Assembly: GCA_040289115.1 (NCBI GenBank)
Contig: PSKS01000075.1
Span: forward strand, 1 to 8,842
Source: JAUQQI01 sp040289115
GTDB lineage: Bacteria > Chloroflexota > Dehalococcoidia > JAUQQI01
Length of the DNA: 8,842 nucleotides
Direction of reading: 5' to 3'
Below, one piece after another: positions 1 to 6,594 of this stretch. Every line of letters begins with the position of its first letter. Positions within the stretch are counted from its first letter, which is position 1. Both the position numbers and the translations under genes were made by a program. The notes beneath the pieces were generated by a model. It was not told where the DNA came from and made no database searches. It saw nothing but the letters and a program-made list of their open reading frames with translations.

Positions 1-74
1 CCAAGCCCGAAAGGCACTTGGTAAACGAAGGCATAATCCCCAACCTAAGAAGGATGATCCAGATTGGCGGCTGA
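1..74 (+). CDS. moaA: GTP 3',8-cyclase MoaA, C-terminal end only (partial)
   Basis: An open frame enters from the left edge (codons in phase with position 3) and stops at TGA 72-74. The visible tail contains KPERHLVNEG and ends in RMIQIGG. MoaA, the radical-SAM enzyme that starts molybdenum cofactor synthesis from GTP, characteristically has a KPE-H-LN-type stretch near its end and a C-terminal Gly-Gly that reaches into the active site; both are seen here. The next gene is moaC, the partner that completes the same reaction, which supports the call. Only about 23 residues are visible, so the catalytic domain and both iron-sulfur clusters lie outside the window. The stop codon overlaps or abuts the start of moaC, indicating one operon. 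Confidence 0.8.
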   Translation, partial: KPERHLVNEGIIPNLRRMIQIGG

Positions 75-549
75 AATGTTCCCTCACCTTGACCCTTACG
101 GCCGGGCTCGGATGGTGGACATCGGGGCCAAGCCCGAGACGGAGCGGGAGGCCGTGGCGCGGGGCCGGGTGGTGATGCGGCCGGAGACCCTGGACCTGGT
201 GCGCCGGGGCCAGGTGGCCAAGGGGGACGTGCTGGCCGTGGCCCAGGTTGCCGGGGTGATGGCCGCCAAACGGACGCCCGACCTCATTCCCCTCTGCCAC
301 CCCCTGCTCATTAACGCTGTCGAAGTCCGGTTTAATTTTAACGATGAGCTCAGCGCCCTGGAGGTCGAGGCGACCGTGCGGGTGAACGGCCGAACTGGGG
401 CTGAGATGGAGGCCTTGACCGCGGTGGCGGTGGCCGCCCTCACCGTCTACGACATGTGCAAGGGCCTGGACCCGGCCATCCGGGTCGAGGCGATCCGGCT
501 AGCCCGGAAGCGGGGCGGCAAAAGCGGCGAGGTGGTCCTGGAGCCTTGA
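64..549 (+). CDS. moaC: Cyclic pyranopterin monophosphate synthase MoaC
   Basis: MoaC converts the MoaA product 3',8-cyclo-7,8-dihydro-GTP into cyclic pyranopterin monophosphate in molybdenum cofactor synthesis; it is a soluble hexamer. The 161 codons match the usual length of about 160. Visible family motifs, numbered from the TTG start, are GRARMVDI (13-20), IPLCHPLLI (75-83, with the conserved His79), GAEMEALTA (112-120, conserved Glu114 and Glu116) and YDMCKGLDP (129-137, catalytic-type Asp130 and Lys133). Start choice is uncertain. TTG at 64 has an AGAAGGA ribosome binding site about 9 bases upstream and overlaps the end of moaA. ATG at 76 lies one base after the moaA stop but has a poorer site. 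Either start means tight coupling to moaA. The 3' end overlaps the meaB start. Confidence 0.95.
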   Translation: MAAEMFPHLDPYGRARMVDIGAKPETEREAVARGRVVMRPETLDLVRRGQVAKGDVLAVAQVAGVMAAKRTPDLIPLCHPLLINAVEVRFNFNDELSALEVEATVRVNGRTGAEMEALTAVAVAALTVYDMCKGLDPAIRVEAIRLARKRGGKSGEVVLEP

Positions 550-1544
550 GCCCGGAAGAGCAGGCCCTGGCCCTGATTGAGGCGGCCCGGGCTGGCGACG
601 GCCGGGCCGTGGCCCGGCTCCTGCGGCACGTGGAAGACGAGACCGAGGTGGGCCTGGCCGCCTGGCGCCGACTCTTTAAGGCGGTCGGCCAGGCGTGGGT
701 TGTGGGTATTACGGGTCCGCCGGGGGTTGGCAAGAGCACCCTCATCTGTCGCCTCGCCCAGGCCTACCGGGAGCGGGGTTTGGAGGTTGGGGTGCTGGCG
801 GTGGACCCGACGAGCCCCCTCACCGGCGGGGCCCTTTTGGGGGACCGGATCCGGATGCAGGAGCTGGCCTCCGACCCGGGGGTTTACATTCGGAGCCTGG
901 CGACCCGGGGGGCGGTTGGCGGGGTGGCCCGGGCAACCGGCCGGCTGGTATCGGTCCTCGATGCCCTCGGCTACGGGGTCATCCTGCTGGAGACCGTGGG
1001 GGCCGGACAGGACGAGGTGGAGGTGGCGGCCATCGCCGGCACCACGGTCCTGGTGCTGATGCCGGGCCAGGGGGACGAAATCCAAGCTCTTAAGGCCGGC
1101 CTGGTGGAAATCGCCGATATCATCGTCATCAATAAGGCCGACCGGGAAGGGGCCGACCAGCTGGCAGCACAGCTCCGGTCGGTCCTCCGGCTGGGAACTA
1201 CCCGCTCGGAAGGCGGCGACTGGACGCCCCCAATAATCAAAACCGTCGCCGCCGACGGTGTCGGCATTGGGGAACTGCTTTCGGCTATCGAAAGCCACCG
1301 GGCCTTCCTGGTCCGGAGCGGCCGGGAGGCGGAGCGCCGGCGGGCCGCCCTGCGCAAGGTCATCTGGCGGGAGGTCGAAAGCCTACTTCTTCGGCGGCTC
1401 AGTCGGGACCCGGCGGCCGGGGCCGAATTTGAAGGGCTGGTCCAGCGGGTTGAGGCCGGGGAGTTCGACCCCATCGCGGCGGCGGCCGTCCTGCTGGAGC
1501 GGCTGGCCGCCCCGGTTTCAGCCCGGTCGAACCCCGACCCTTAA
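546..1544 (+). CDS. meaB: MeaB/ArgK-family P-loop G-protein (B12-mutase chaperone family)
   Basis: A 332-residue GTPase, the normal length for MeaB/ArgK/YgfD. Known members bind adenosylcobalamin-dependent acyl-CoA mutases such as methylmalonyl-CoA mutase, gate cofactor loading and protect the enzyme. Motifs: P-loop GPPGVGKST (57-65), switch region VDPTSPLTGG (86-95) followed by GDRIRM (99-104), DPGVYIRSLATRG (110-122), LLETVGAGQDEVE (147-159, Walker B region) and guanine-specificity NKAD (196-199). The last 80 residues are helix-rich, as in the family's dimerisation arm. I chose TTG at 546 because it overlaps the moaC stop (TTGA) and because the frame upstream reads low-complexity sequence antisense to nothing but inside moaC. 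Odd point: no mutase gene is adjacent; the neighbours are molybdenum cofactor genes. The family call is firm; the client enzyme is unknown. Confidence 0.9.
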   Translation: MSPEEQALALIEAARAGDGRAVARLLRHVEDETEVGLAAWRRLFKAVGQAWVVGITGPPGVGKSTLICRLAQAYRERGLEVGVLAVDPTSPLTGGALLGDRIRMQELASDPGVYIRSLATRGAVGGVARATGRLVSVLDALGYGVILLETVGAGQDEVEVAAIAGTTVLVLMPGQGDEIQALKAGLVEIADIIVINKADREGADQLAAQLRSVLRLGTTRSEGGDWTPPIIKTVAADGVGIGELLSAIESHRAFLVRSGREAERRRAALRKVIWREVESLLLRRLSRDPAAGAEFEGLVQRVEAGEFDPIAAAAVLLERLAAPVSARSNPDP

Positions 1545-1547
1545 GCT

Positions 1548-3194
1548 CTACTGGGACTCGGCCACGCCCAGGGGCAGGGGCTGCTGGTCCCCCTCCCGCA
1601 AGACGTCCTTGGCGGCCCCGATGAATGCATTGAAGAGGGGGTGGGGCCGATTGGGCCGGGATTTAAACTCCGGGTGAAACTGGGTACCCAGCATCCAGGG
1701 ATGGTCCCTGAGCTCGGCGATCTCCACCAGCCGACCGTCCAGGGAGAAGCCGCTCAGCACCATCCCCCCGGAGGTCAAAAGCTCCCGGTAGTCGTTGTTG
1801 AACTCGTATCGGTGGCGGTGCCGCTCGTAGACGATGGGCTCCCCGTAGGCCTCCCAGGCCCGGGTGCCCGGCACCAGGTGGCAGGGGTAGACCCCGAGCC
1901 GCATCGTCCCGCCCTTGCGGTCGACCTCCCGCTGCTCCGGCAGGAGGTCGATGACCGGGTAGCGGGTCTCCGGGTCGAATTCGGTGGAGTTGGGCTCGTC
2001 GGTCTTCAGAAGATACCGGGCAAATTCGATGACCATGGCCTGCATTCCCAGGCAGAGGCCCAGGTAGGGCACCTGGTGCTCCCGGGCGTACCGGGCGGCC
2101 GCAATTTTGCCCTCAATCCCCCGGTAGCCAAAGCCCCCGGGCACGACAATGCCCTGGGCCCGGCTGAGGGCGGGGATGCCGTTACCCAGGGCCACTTCCT
2201 CGGCGTCGAGCCAGAGGACCTCCACGTGGCGGTCGTGGGCCAGGGCGGCGTGGGTAAGGGCTTCCCGCACGCTTATATACGCGTCCTGAAGATCAATGTA
2301 TTTGCCCACCAAGGCGACGGTAACCGCAGGCTTGGGTGCCTTGATCTTCTCCACCAGCCGCCGCCAGTCGTCCAGGTCGTTGCGGAGGGGTTTTAAGCCC
2401 AGGCGTTCGACGATGAACTCCCCCAAGCCCCACCCTTCCAGGATGAGGGGCACCTCGTAGGGGGTCTCCACCGTCAACAGGGGAACCACCGCCTGTAGTT
2501 CCACGTCGCAGAAGAGGGCGATCTTTTCCCGGACGCTTTCCGAGACCGGGTAGTCGCTGCGGCAGACAATGACATCGGGCTGAATGCCGATGGAGCGCAG
2601 CTCCTTAACGCTGTGCTGGGTGGGTTTGGTCTTGAGCTCTTTTGTCGAGGCGATATAGGGGAGCAAGGTGACATGGATGTAAAGGACATTATCCCGGCCC
2701 ACGTCTTTGCGCATCTGGCGGATCGCCTCAAGGAACGGCAGGCCCTCGATATCGCCCACCGTTCCCCCCACCTCGACGATGACCACCTCGGCCCCGGTCT
2801 GACGGGGCACCCGCATGATCCGCTCTTTTATTTCGTTGGTGATGTGGGGAATCACCTGGATTGTGCCCCCCAGGAAGTCCCCCCGCCGCTCCTTGGCTAT
2901 AACCGCCGAGTAGACCTGCCCGGTAGTCACGTTGGAGCCCCGGTTGAGGTTTACATCCAGGAAGCGCTCATAATGGCCGAGGTCTAGGTCGGTTTCGGCC
3001 CCGTCGTCGGTCACGAAGACCTCCCCGTGTTGGTAGGGGGACATGGTGCCGGGGTCGACGTTGATATACGGGTCGAGCTTCTGGGCTGAAACGGCAATTC
3101 CCCGGCTCTTTAAGAGGCGGCCGATGGACGCGGCCGTAACCCCTTTCCCCACCGAGCTCGCAACACCACCGGTTACGAAAATGAACTTCGGCAT
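1548..3194 (-). CDS. pyrG: CTP synthase PyrG
   Basis: CTP synthase aminates UTP to CTP using ATP and glutamine, the last step of pyrimidine nucleotide synthesis in the cytosol. The product is 548 aa from the chosen ATG, slightly longer than the common 530-545. The N-terminal synthase domain shows GGVASSVGKG (9-18), QKLDPYINVDPGTMSP (38-53), DDGAETDLDLGHYERF (63-78) and the UTP-site stretch around TKPTQHSVKELR (189-200). The class I glutaminase domain shows PGGFGYRGIEGK (352-363), the nucleophile Cys381 in LGLCLGMQ, and the His507/Glu509 pair in QFHPEF. The ATG at 3194-3192 begins the conserved MPKFIFVTGG and has AAGGGGG about 9 bases upstream; a frame-extending start at 3230 adds 12 residues not typical of the family. 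The end lies 3 bp from the end of convergent meaB. Upstream, only a weak GATAAA-like -10 (3244-3239) is visible. Confidence 0.98.
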   Translation of the reverse strand: MPKFIFVTGGVASSVGKGVTAASIGRLLKSRGIAVSAQKLDPYINVDPGTMSPYQHGEVFVTDDGAETDLDLGHYERFLDVNLNRGSNVTTGQVYSAVIAKERRGDFLGGTIQVIPHITNEIKERIMRVPRQTGAEVVIVEVGGTVGDIEGLPFLEAIRQMRKDVGRDNVLYIHVTLLPYIASTKELKTKPTQHSVKELRSIGIQPDVIVCRSDYPVSESVREKIALFCDVELQAVVPLLTVETPYEVPLILEGWGLGEFIVERLGLKPLRNDLDDWRRLVEKIKAPKPAVTVALVGKYIDLQDAYISVREALTHAALAHDRHVEVLWLDAEEVALGNGIPALSRAQGIVVPGGFGYRGIEGKIAAARYAREHQVPYLGLCLGMQAMVIEFARYLLKTDEPNSTEFDPETRYPVIDLLPEQREVDRKGGTMRLGVYPCHLVPGTRAWEAYGEPIVYERHRHRYEFNNDYRELLTSGGMVLSGFSLDGRLVEIAELRDHPWMLGTQFHPEFKSRPNRPHPLFNAFIGAAKDVLREGDQQPLPLGVAESQ

Positions 3195-3301
3195 AGATCC
3201 AGACCCCCTTCGAACCGGTACGGCAATCATCGCCTAAATTTATCGTACATAAGTTCTAAACTGTTTGCGAGTAAACCACTGTTTTATCCACCGTAGGTGG
3301 G

Positions 3302-3970
3302 CTAAAAAATGGTGGCCAGGAGCTGGCCCTCCCCGGTGAGCCGCCGCAGGGTGGTGGCCACCTCCCCGACCACCGCTTCAAGGGCCCCCTCTAACCCGGG
3401 CCACCGGCCCACTTCCCGCCAGCCCCCGGTCGGCCCCACCAAGTCCCAGGCCCAGAGTCCCCACACCTCCCCAGTTGGACCGGCCAGTTGCCAGCGCCTG
3501 CGCAGGTAAAACTCGTCGAGAATCAGTTCCGCCTGGCGGGTAAAGCCGCCGGCGAAGCGGACCTCCGGCCGGGCCTGAAAGGTCTGACGCCGGAGCCAGC
3601 CGTCGATAACCTGGTAGGCCTCGGCCAGCTCCAGCGGGTGGATACTGCCCGACGGGATCGGGAGGGGGAAGCGGGCCTCGATGGTGATCTGCTGGCCTGT
3701 CGGGCCCACTTCCAGGTCCACCTCGGCCCAAAAGTCCGCGGCGTCCCCGGCCCCGGCGGTGGTGAAGATGGCCGCAAAGAAGTCGTCCGTCTGCTCCTGA
3801 TCCCGAACCTCCAGGCCGGCGGCCGCGGTCAGGGCCAGAAAGTTTATGACTATGCCATTAAAATCGGGGGACACGGGGGCCGGTACCAGGGGCGCTGCTG
3901 AGCGGGTCAGTTTCTGAGTCGGACCACACAAAACCAAAAGTATTATAACCCTTAACGGGAATTTCGCCAC
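3302..3970 (-). CDS. Uncharacterised protein, possibly exported or membrane-anchored
   Basis: I do not recognise this protein. From GTG at 3970 it has 222 aa. It begins MAKFPLR followed by a short hydrophobic run VIILLVL and a cysteine, which could be a weak signal peptide or anchor; the residues before the cysteine do not make a proper lipobox. The rest is soluble-looking, mixed alpha/beta, rich in Trp and Gly in the C-terminal third (for example EVWGLWAWDLVGPTGG), with no known catalytic motif. Third codon positions are strongly G/C, so the frame looks genuine. The frame stays open further upstream to 4270, but that part lies antisense to hpnK and reads as low-complexity Ser/Pro/Arg, so I exclude it. 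The start is uncertain: no good ribosome binding site precedes GTG 3970, and a perfect TATAAT on this strand (3947-3942) lies inside the signal region, so a shorter protein is possible. pyrG follows 107 bp downstream on the same strand. Confidence 0.7.
   Translation of the reverse strand: MAKFPLRVIILLVLCGPTQKLTRSAAPLVPAPVSPDFNGIVINFLALTAAAGLEVRDQEQTDDFFAAIFTTAGAGDAADFWAEVDLEVGPTGQQITIEARFPLPIPSGSIHPLELAEAYQVIDGWLRRQTFQARPEVRFAGGFTRQAELILDEFYLRRRWQLAGPTGEVWGLWAWDLVGPTGGWREVGRWPGLEGALEAVVGEVATTLRRLTGEGQLLATIF
3941..3949. promoter_or_regulatory. Back-to-back -10-like boxes between the 3302-3970 gene and hpnK
   Basis: The AT-rich stretch TATTATAAC contains a perfect TATAAT on the minus strand (3947-3942) and TATAAC on the plus strand (3944-3949). 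The plus-strand box ends 37 bases before the hpnK GTG at 3987, a workable distance. The minus-strand box lies inside the first codons of the divergent gene and would imply a later start there. No good -35 is visible for either, so this is only a candidate bidirectional promoter. Confidence 0.25.
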
Positions 3971-3986
3971 CCCGGACCGTTTAGCC

Positions 3987-4865
3987 GTGCCGACATCAAC
4001 CCGGCCTAACCGCCCCTGGCTGATCGTAAACGCTGATGACTTCGGGGAGTCGGCCGCCGTCAACGCCGCGGTTGTGGCCGCCCATCGGGACGGCATTGTA
4101 ACCGGCGCCAGCCTGATGGTAACCGGTGCCGCCTTTGAAGAAGCTGTGGAATTGGCCCGAAGCCACCCGGGGCTAAGGGTGGGGCTGCACATTGTGCTCA
4201 TTGGGGGCCGCCCCTGCCTTCCGCCCGAGCGGATTCCGGCGCTGGTGGAGCCCTCCGGCCGCTTTCCCACGGACCCGGTTAAAGCCGGGCTCCGCTGGTG
4301 GCTGTGGTCGCCGGCCCGGGAGCAGCTCCGGGCTGAAATCTATGCTCAGGCCGAGCGCTTTATCAAGACCGGCCTGCCCCTTGACCACTTGAACAGCCAC
4401 CTGCACTTCCACGTTCACCCGACAGTATTTTCCGCCGTACTGGAGGTGGCCGAAGCCCTGGGCGTCCGGCGGGTTCGGCTGGAAGCCGAACCATGGTTTT
4501 CCCTGCGGGTTAACCGGTCCCGGCCGGGGCAAAAGCTCGCCTATGCCCTAATATTCGGGGTGTTTAGTCGCCTTTATCGGCCCCGGCTCCAGGCCCGGGG
4601 TTTTGTGGTCCTTGACGGGGTGTTTGGCCTCTTTCAGACAGGGCGGATAAATGAAAAATACTTGCTTAACCTGCTCCGGGTACTGCCGCCCGGTCGGTTC
4701 GAGCTCTACGTCCACCCCCGTTTTGATACTCCCCAGGGGCAGGCCGAATTTGCAGCCCTGGTAAGCCCAAAGGTCCGAAAGCTTATGGCCGCGCGGGGAA
4801 TTATCCTGACAACCTACGGTCAGCTGGCGGCCGGGCGCATCCGGCCGTCGGCGGACACCAGGTAG
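3987..4865 (+). CDS. hpnK: HpnK-like YdjC-family carbohydrate deacetylase
   Basis: A 292-residue YdjC/ChbG-family metal-dependent deacetylase. In hopanoid producers HpnK removes the acetyl group from N-acetylglucosaminyl-bacteriohopanetetrol to give the glucosamine form. The sequence shows the metal-binding IVNADDFG (13-20, Asp17-Asp18), His68 in GLRVGLHIVL, and the His cluster of LDHLNSHLHFHVHP (132-145). The phrases GLHIVLIGGRPCLPP, SGRFPTDPVKAG and GLPLDH resemble the HpnK subgroup more closely than chitooligosaccharide deacetylase ChbG, though this is from memory. There is no signal peptide or clear membrane segment. The GTG start is 16 bp from the divergent GTG of the 3302-3970 gene, with no clear ribosome binding site; the conserved core begins at residue 12, so the start may differ slightly. 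The last 46 bp overlap, in antisense, the end of the HpnI-like gene, the expected partner enzyme. Confidence 0.82.
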   Translation: MPTSTRPNRPWLIVNADDFGESAAVNAAVVAAHRDGIVTGASLMVTGAAFEEAVELARSHPGLRVGLHIVLIGGRPCLPPERIPALVEPSGRFPTDPVKAGLRWWLWSPAREQLRAEIYAQAERFIKTGLPLDHLNSHLHFHVHPTVFSAVLEVAEALGVRRVRLEAEPWFSLRVNRSRPGQKLAYALIFGVFSRLYRPRLQARGFVVLDGVFGLFQTGRINEKYLLNLLRVLPPGRFELYVHPRFDTPQGQAEFAALVSPKVRKLMAARGIILTTYGQLAAGRIRPSADTR

Positions 4866-5980
4866 TCCCGGCCGGCCCAGTGGACCCGCCGGCCGGTAAA
4901 GCTTAAAGCCCAGATGCCGAAGCTGAAAAGGTCTTTAAAGGGGATACGCCAGGCATATTTCCAGAAGGGCCTCAGCCCAGCCAGCTCCCGGTTGATGAGA
5001 TAGGCCTCGGCCAGCCTGAAGGCTAAAACCCCGGCCATCACCTTCCAACTTGCGCCGTCAAAGCTGCGGCTAAATCCCCAGCCCAGGGTCCAGACCAGGA
5101 GGTGGGTTACGACGCTGAAAAACCAACCTACCGGCTGACACACCCGGTTGGTCCGGCCCCAGCGCACCTGGTGACGGAAGAGAAGGGCCAGGTCCATGGC
5201 CGGCAAGGTGTTTTCGACCACGTAGGGCGCCAGGGCGAGCCGGAAACCCCGGGCCAGAACCCGCCGGCCAAGCTGGTAGTCGTCGGCCAGGTATTCGCCC
5301 AGGCTTCGGAAGCCGCCCAGTTTGGCCAGGAGGCTTCGGCGGAGGGCGAGGCTTGCCCCGAGGGCGTATTTAACCCCGAAGAGGCGGCGGGCTACCAGGA
5401 CGGCCGGGACAAAGTCGACGTTTACGGCGAGGGCCTCGACGGCAGCAGCCCAGGTGGGCGCCTGGCGGCAGACGTAAAGGCAGGTGACGGCCCCGATGTT
5501 GGGTTCTCGAAAGGGCCAGACCGCTCGCACCAGATAGTCAGGCCCCACCCGAATATCGTCGTCGCTTACGACCACCAGGTCTCCCGCAAGCTCCCCCTCC
5601 ACCTGGATTAGCTGGTTGACCTTGGGGTTTACAGCCAGCCCCTCGCTGCAGGGCACGAGTTTCACTTCGGCCCCGGGGACGCACGGGCTGAAGTTTGGGG
5701 GCGGGTTAAGGTTTGAAGCTGGCCCCTTAACGCCGATAACCATCCGAAAGTTGGGGTAGTCCTGTTGGCAAAAGCTCAATAGGTTGGCGTAGATGCGCCC
5801 GTCCCAGCGGGCGACTGGTTTAAGGACCGTGACCGGCGGGGTAAATCCGGCCGGTTGGATTTTCCGGGAATGCCTGATAAAGTTTCTAACCTCATAGAGG
5901 GCCAGCAGGTGGTAAGCCAGGCCGAGCAAAACGGCCCCGAAAAGGCCAGTTTTAAGGCCGGCGATGGGCGGGGGTCTCAT
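4820..5980 (-). CDS. hpnI: HpnI-like family-21 glycosyltransferase
   Basis: A 386-residue membrane glycosyltransferase of the ceramide glucosyltransferase/HpnI type. HpnI transfers N-acetylglucosamine from UDP-GlcNAc to bacteriohopanetetrol. Visible parts: an N-terminal membrane helix (about 10-29), LKPVARWDGRIYANLLSFCQ (53-72) followed by QDYP (73-76), the second acidic motif VVSDDDIRVGPDYL (137-150), DDYQLG (233-238), and RHQVRWGRT (269-277) matching the [Q/R/H]xxRW motif, then hydrophobic C-terminal segments around 286-303, 314-328 and 349-360. Odd: at the usual first aspartate of the family (the D of a V-x-D-x-x-D-P stretch) this protein reads GVKGPASN (83-90), with Gly86 instead, and the following segment is short. 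It starts with an ATG that overlaps the stop of the YkoP-like gene (ATGA), so the two are translationally coupled. Sugar and acceptor are inferred from the family only. Confidence 0.82.
   Translation of the reverse strand: MRPPPIAGLKTGLFGAVLLGLAYHLLALYEVRNFIRHSRKIQPAGFTPPVTVLKPVARWDGRIYANLLSFCQQDYPNFRMVIGVKGPASNLNPPPNFSPCVPGAEVKLVPCSEGLAVNPKVNQLIQVEGELAGDLVVVSDDDIRVGPDYLVRAVWPFREPNIGAVTCLYVCRQAPTWAAAVEALAVNVDFVPAVLVARRLFGVKYALGASLALRRSLLAKLGGFRSLGEYLADDYQLGRRVLARGFRLALAPYVVENTLPAMDLALLFRHQVRWGRTNRVCQPVGWFFSVVTHLLVWTLGWGFSRSFDGASWKVMAGVLAFRLAEAYLINRELAGLRPFWKYAWRIPFKDLFSFGIWALSFTGRRVHWAGRDYLVSADGRMRPAAS
4824..4851. repeat. Hairpin in the hpnK/hpnI convergent overlap
   Basis: Inverted repeat GGCCGG (4829-4834) and CCGGCC (4841-4846) around a six-base centre, GCGCAT. 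Pairing extends outward through 4828-4847, and with wobble pairs to about 4824-4851, giving a long GC stem. It lies wholly inside both coding ends (overlap 4820-4865). There is no T-run, so it is not a classical terminator. In the RNA of either strand it could slow polymerase or block 3' exonucleases. Confidence 0.5.
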
Positions 5981-6594
5981 TGGCGCAGGTGGCGCCGGAG
6001 GAGTTCGGCCTTTGAGACCCAGAGCCGGCCCCGTTCGGCCGCAAACAGGTTCTTCCGGCGCAGACTCGGCGGATTGAAGGTCCAGATGAGGGCCCAGGCG
6101 TACAGGTGCTGAAAAAACCGGCCGACCCGTCCTAGAATCCCTTCTGGTGGCGGGAGGGGTTTAAATTCGAACCCAAAGGCTTCCAGAAGGCGGGTATAGC
6201 GGCCGAGTCCCGGCTCGGCCGGAAAGGAAACTTCGGCCCAGAGGGCAACCGCGTCGTTTAAATCGTTATTGTTTTTAAGATACCCGGCCAAGACCTGGAG
6301 GGACTTGCGGAGCCGGCGGTAGAACTTAAGGCCCCAGGCCAGGTCGGGACCGGCGGGGTCGATGGGCGGGATGTGCTCGTTCCAGAAGTGGAGGCCGATG
6401 CCGGGTGCCCCCTTGACCACCAGAGTGCCGTCGGCCAGGCGCACCGTCTCGGGACTGCGCTCGCGGGCGATTCGCAGGATGCATTCGGGGTCGGTCCAGA
6501 ACTCCCGGATGCCGTAGATGCGCCGCAGAAGCCGGTCAAGGCCGAGGATAACCAGGCGGGTCCCGGGCGCCAGCCAGGTCCTAAACCGAGCCAA
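5977..6594 (-). CDS. YkoP-like protein
   Basis: A 205-residue protein that resembles the YkoP-like domain found alone in Bacillus YkoP or fused to polysaccharide deacetylases in other bacteria; its biochemical role is unknown to me. The recognisable core is VRLADGTLVVKGAPGIGLHF (51-70) running into WNEHIPP (71-77), then LAWGLKFYRRLRKSLQVLAGYL, a central region ending LLEAFGFEFKPLP, and a hydrophobic FFQHLYAWALIWTF segment near the C-terminus that may be membrane-associated. There is no signal peptide. The TTG at 6594 is the most plausible start: the frame is open for only 24 further codons, to a stop at 6669-6667, and contains no ATG there. Its ribosome binding site is weak. The ATGA overlap with the HpnI-like gene suggests that the two products act together, perhaps in making or placing a glycolipid; that is inference. 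Confidence 0.72.
   Translation of the reverse strand: MARFRTWLAPGTRLVILGLDRLLRRIYGIREFWTDPECILRIARERSPETVRLADGTLVVKGAPGIGLHFWNEHIPPIDPAGPDLAWGLKFYRRLRKSLQVLAGYLKNNNDLNDAVALWAEVSFPAEPGLGRYTRLLEAFGFEFKPLPPPEGILGRVGRFFQHLYAWALIWTFNPPSLRRKNLFAAERGRLWVSKAELLRRHLRQ

Noticed and set aside
447..1298. Long minus-strand open frame opposite meaB
   Set aside because: It is antisense to a gene with full G-protein motifs, is rich in Gly/Pro/Arg/His and shows no domain; it is the usual shadow in GC-rich DNA.
1641..2396. Long plus-strand open frame opposite pyrG
   Set aside because: It lies wholly inside the well-conserved pyrG and its sequence is low-complexity Val/Gly/His/Pro.
3195..3230. Upstream pyrG start adding 12 residues
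   Set aside because: The ATG at 3194 starts exactly at the conserved MPKFIFVTGG and has a well-placed ribosome binding site.
3288..3300. CCACC-GTA-GGTGG hairpin as a terminator of the 3302-3970 gene
   Set aside because: On the minus strand it is followed by ATAAAAC, not a T-run, and the stem is only 5 bp; it could at most be a small operator.
3971..4270. N-terminal extension of the 3302-3970 gene by about 100 codons
   Set aside because: It is antisense to the conserved metal-site part of hpnK and reads as Ser/Pro/Arg-rich sequence; the hydrophobic start at 3970 is more natural.
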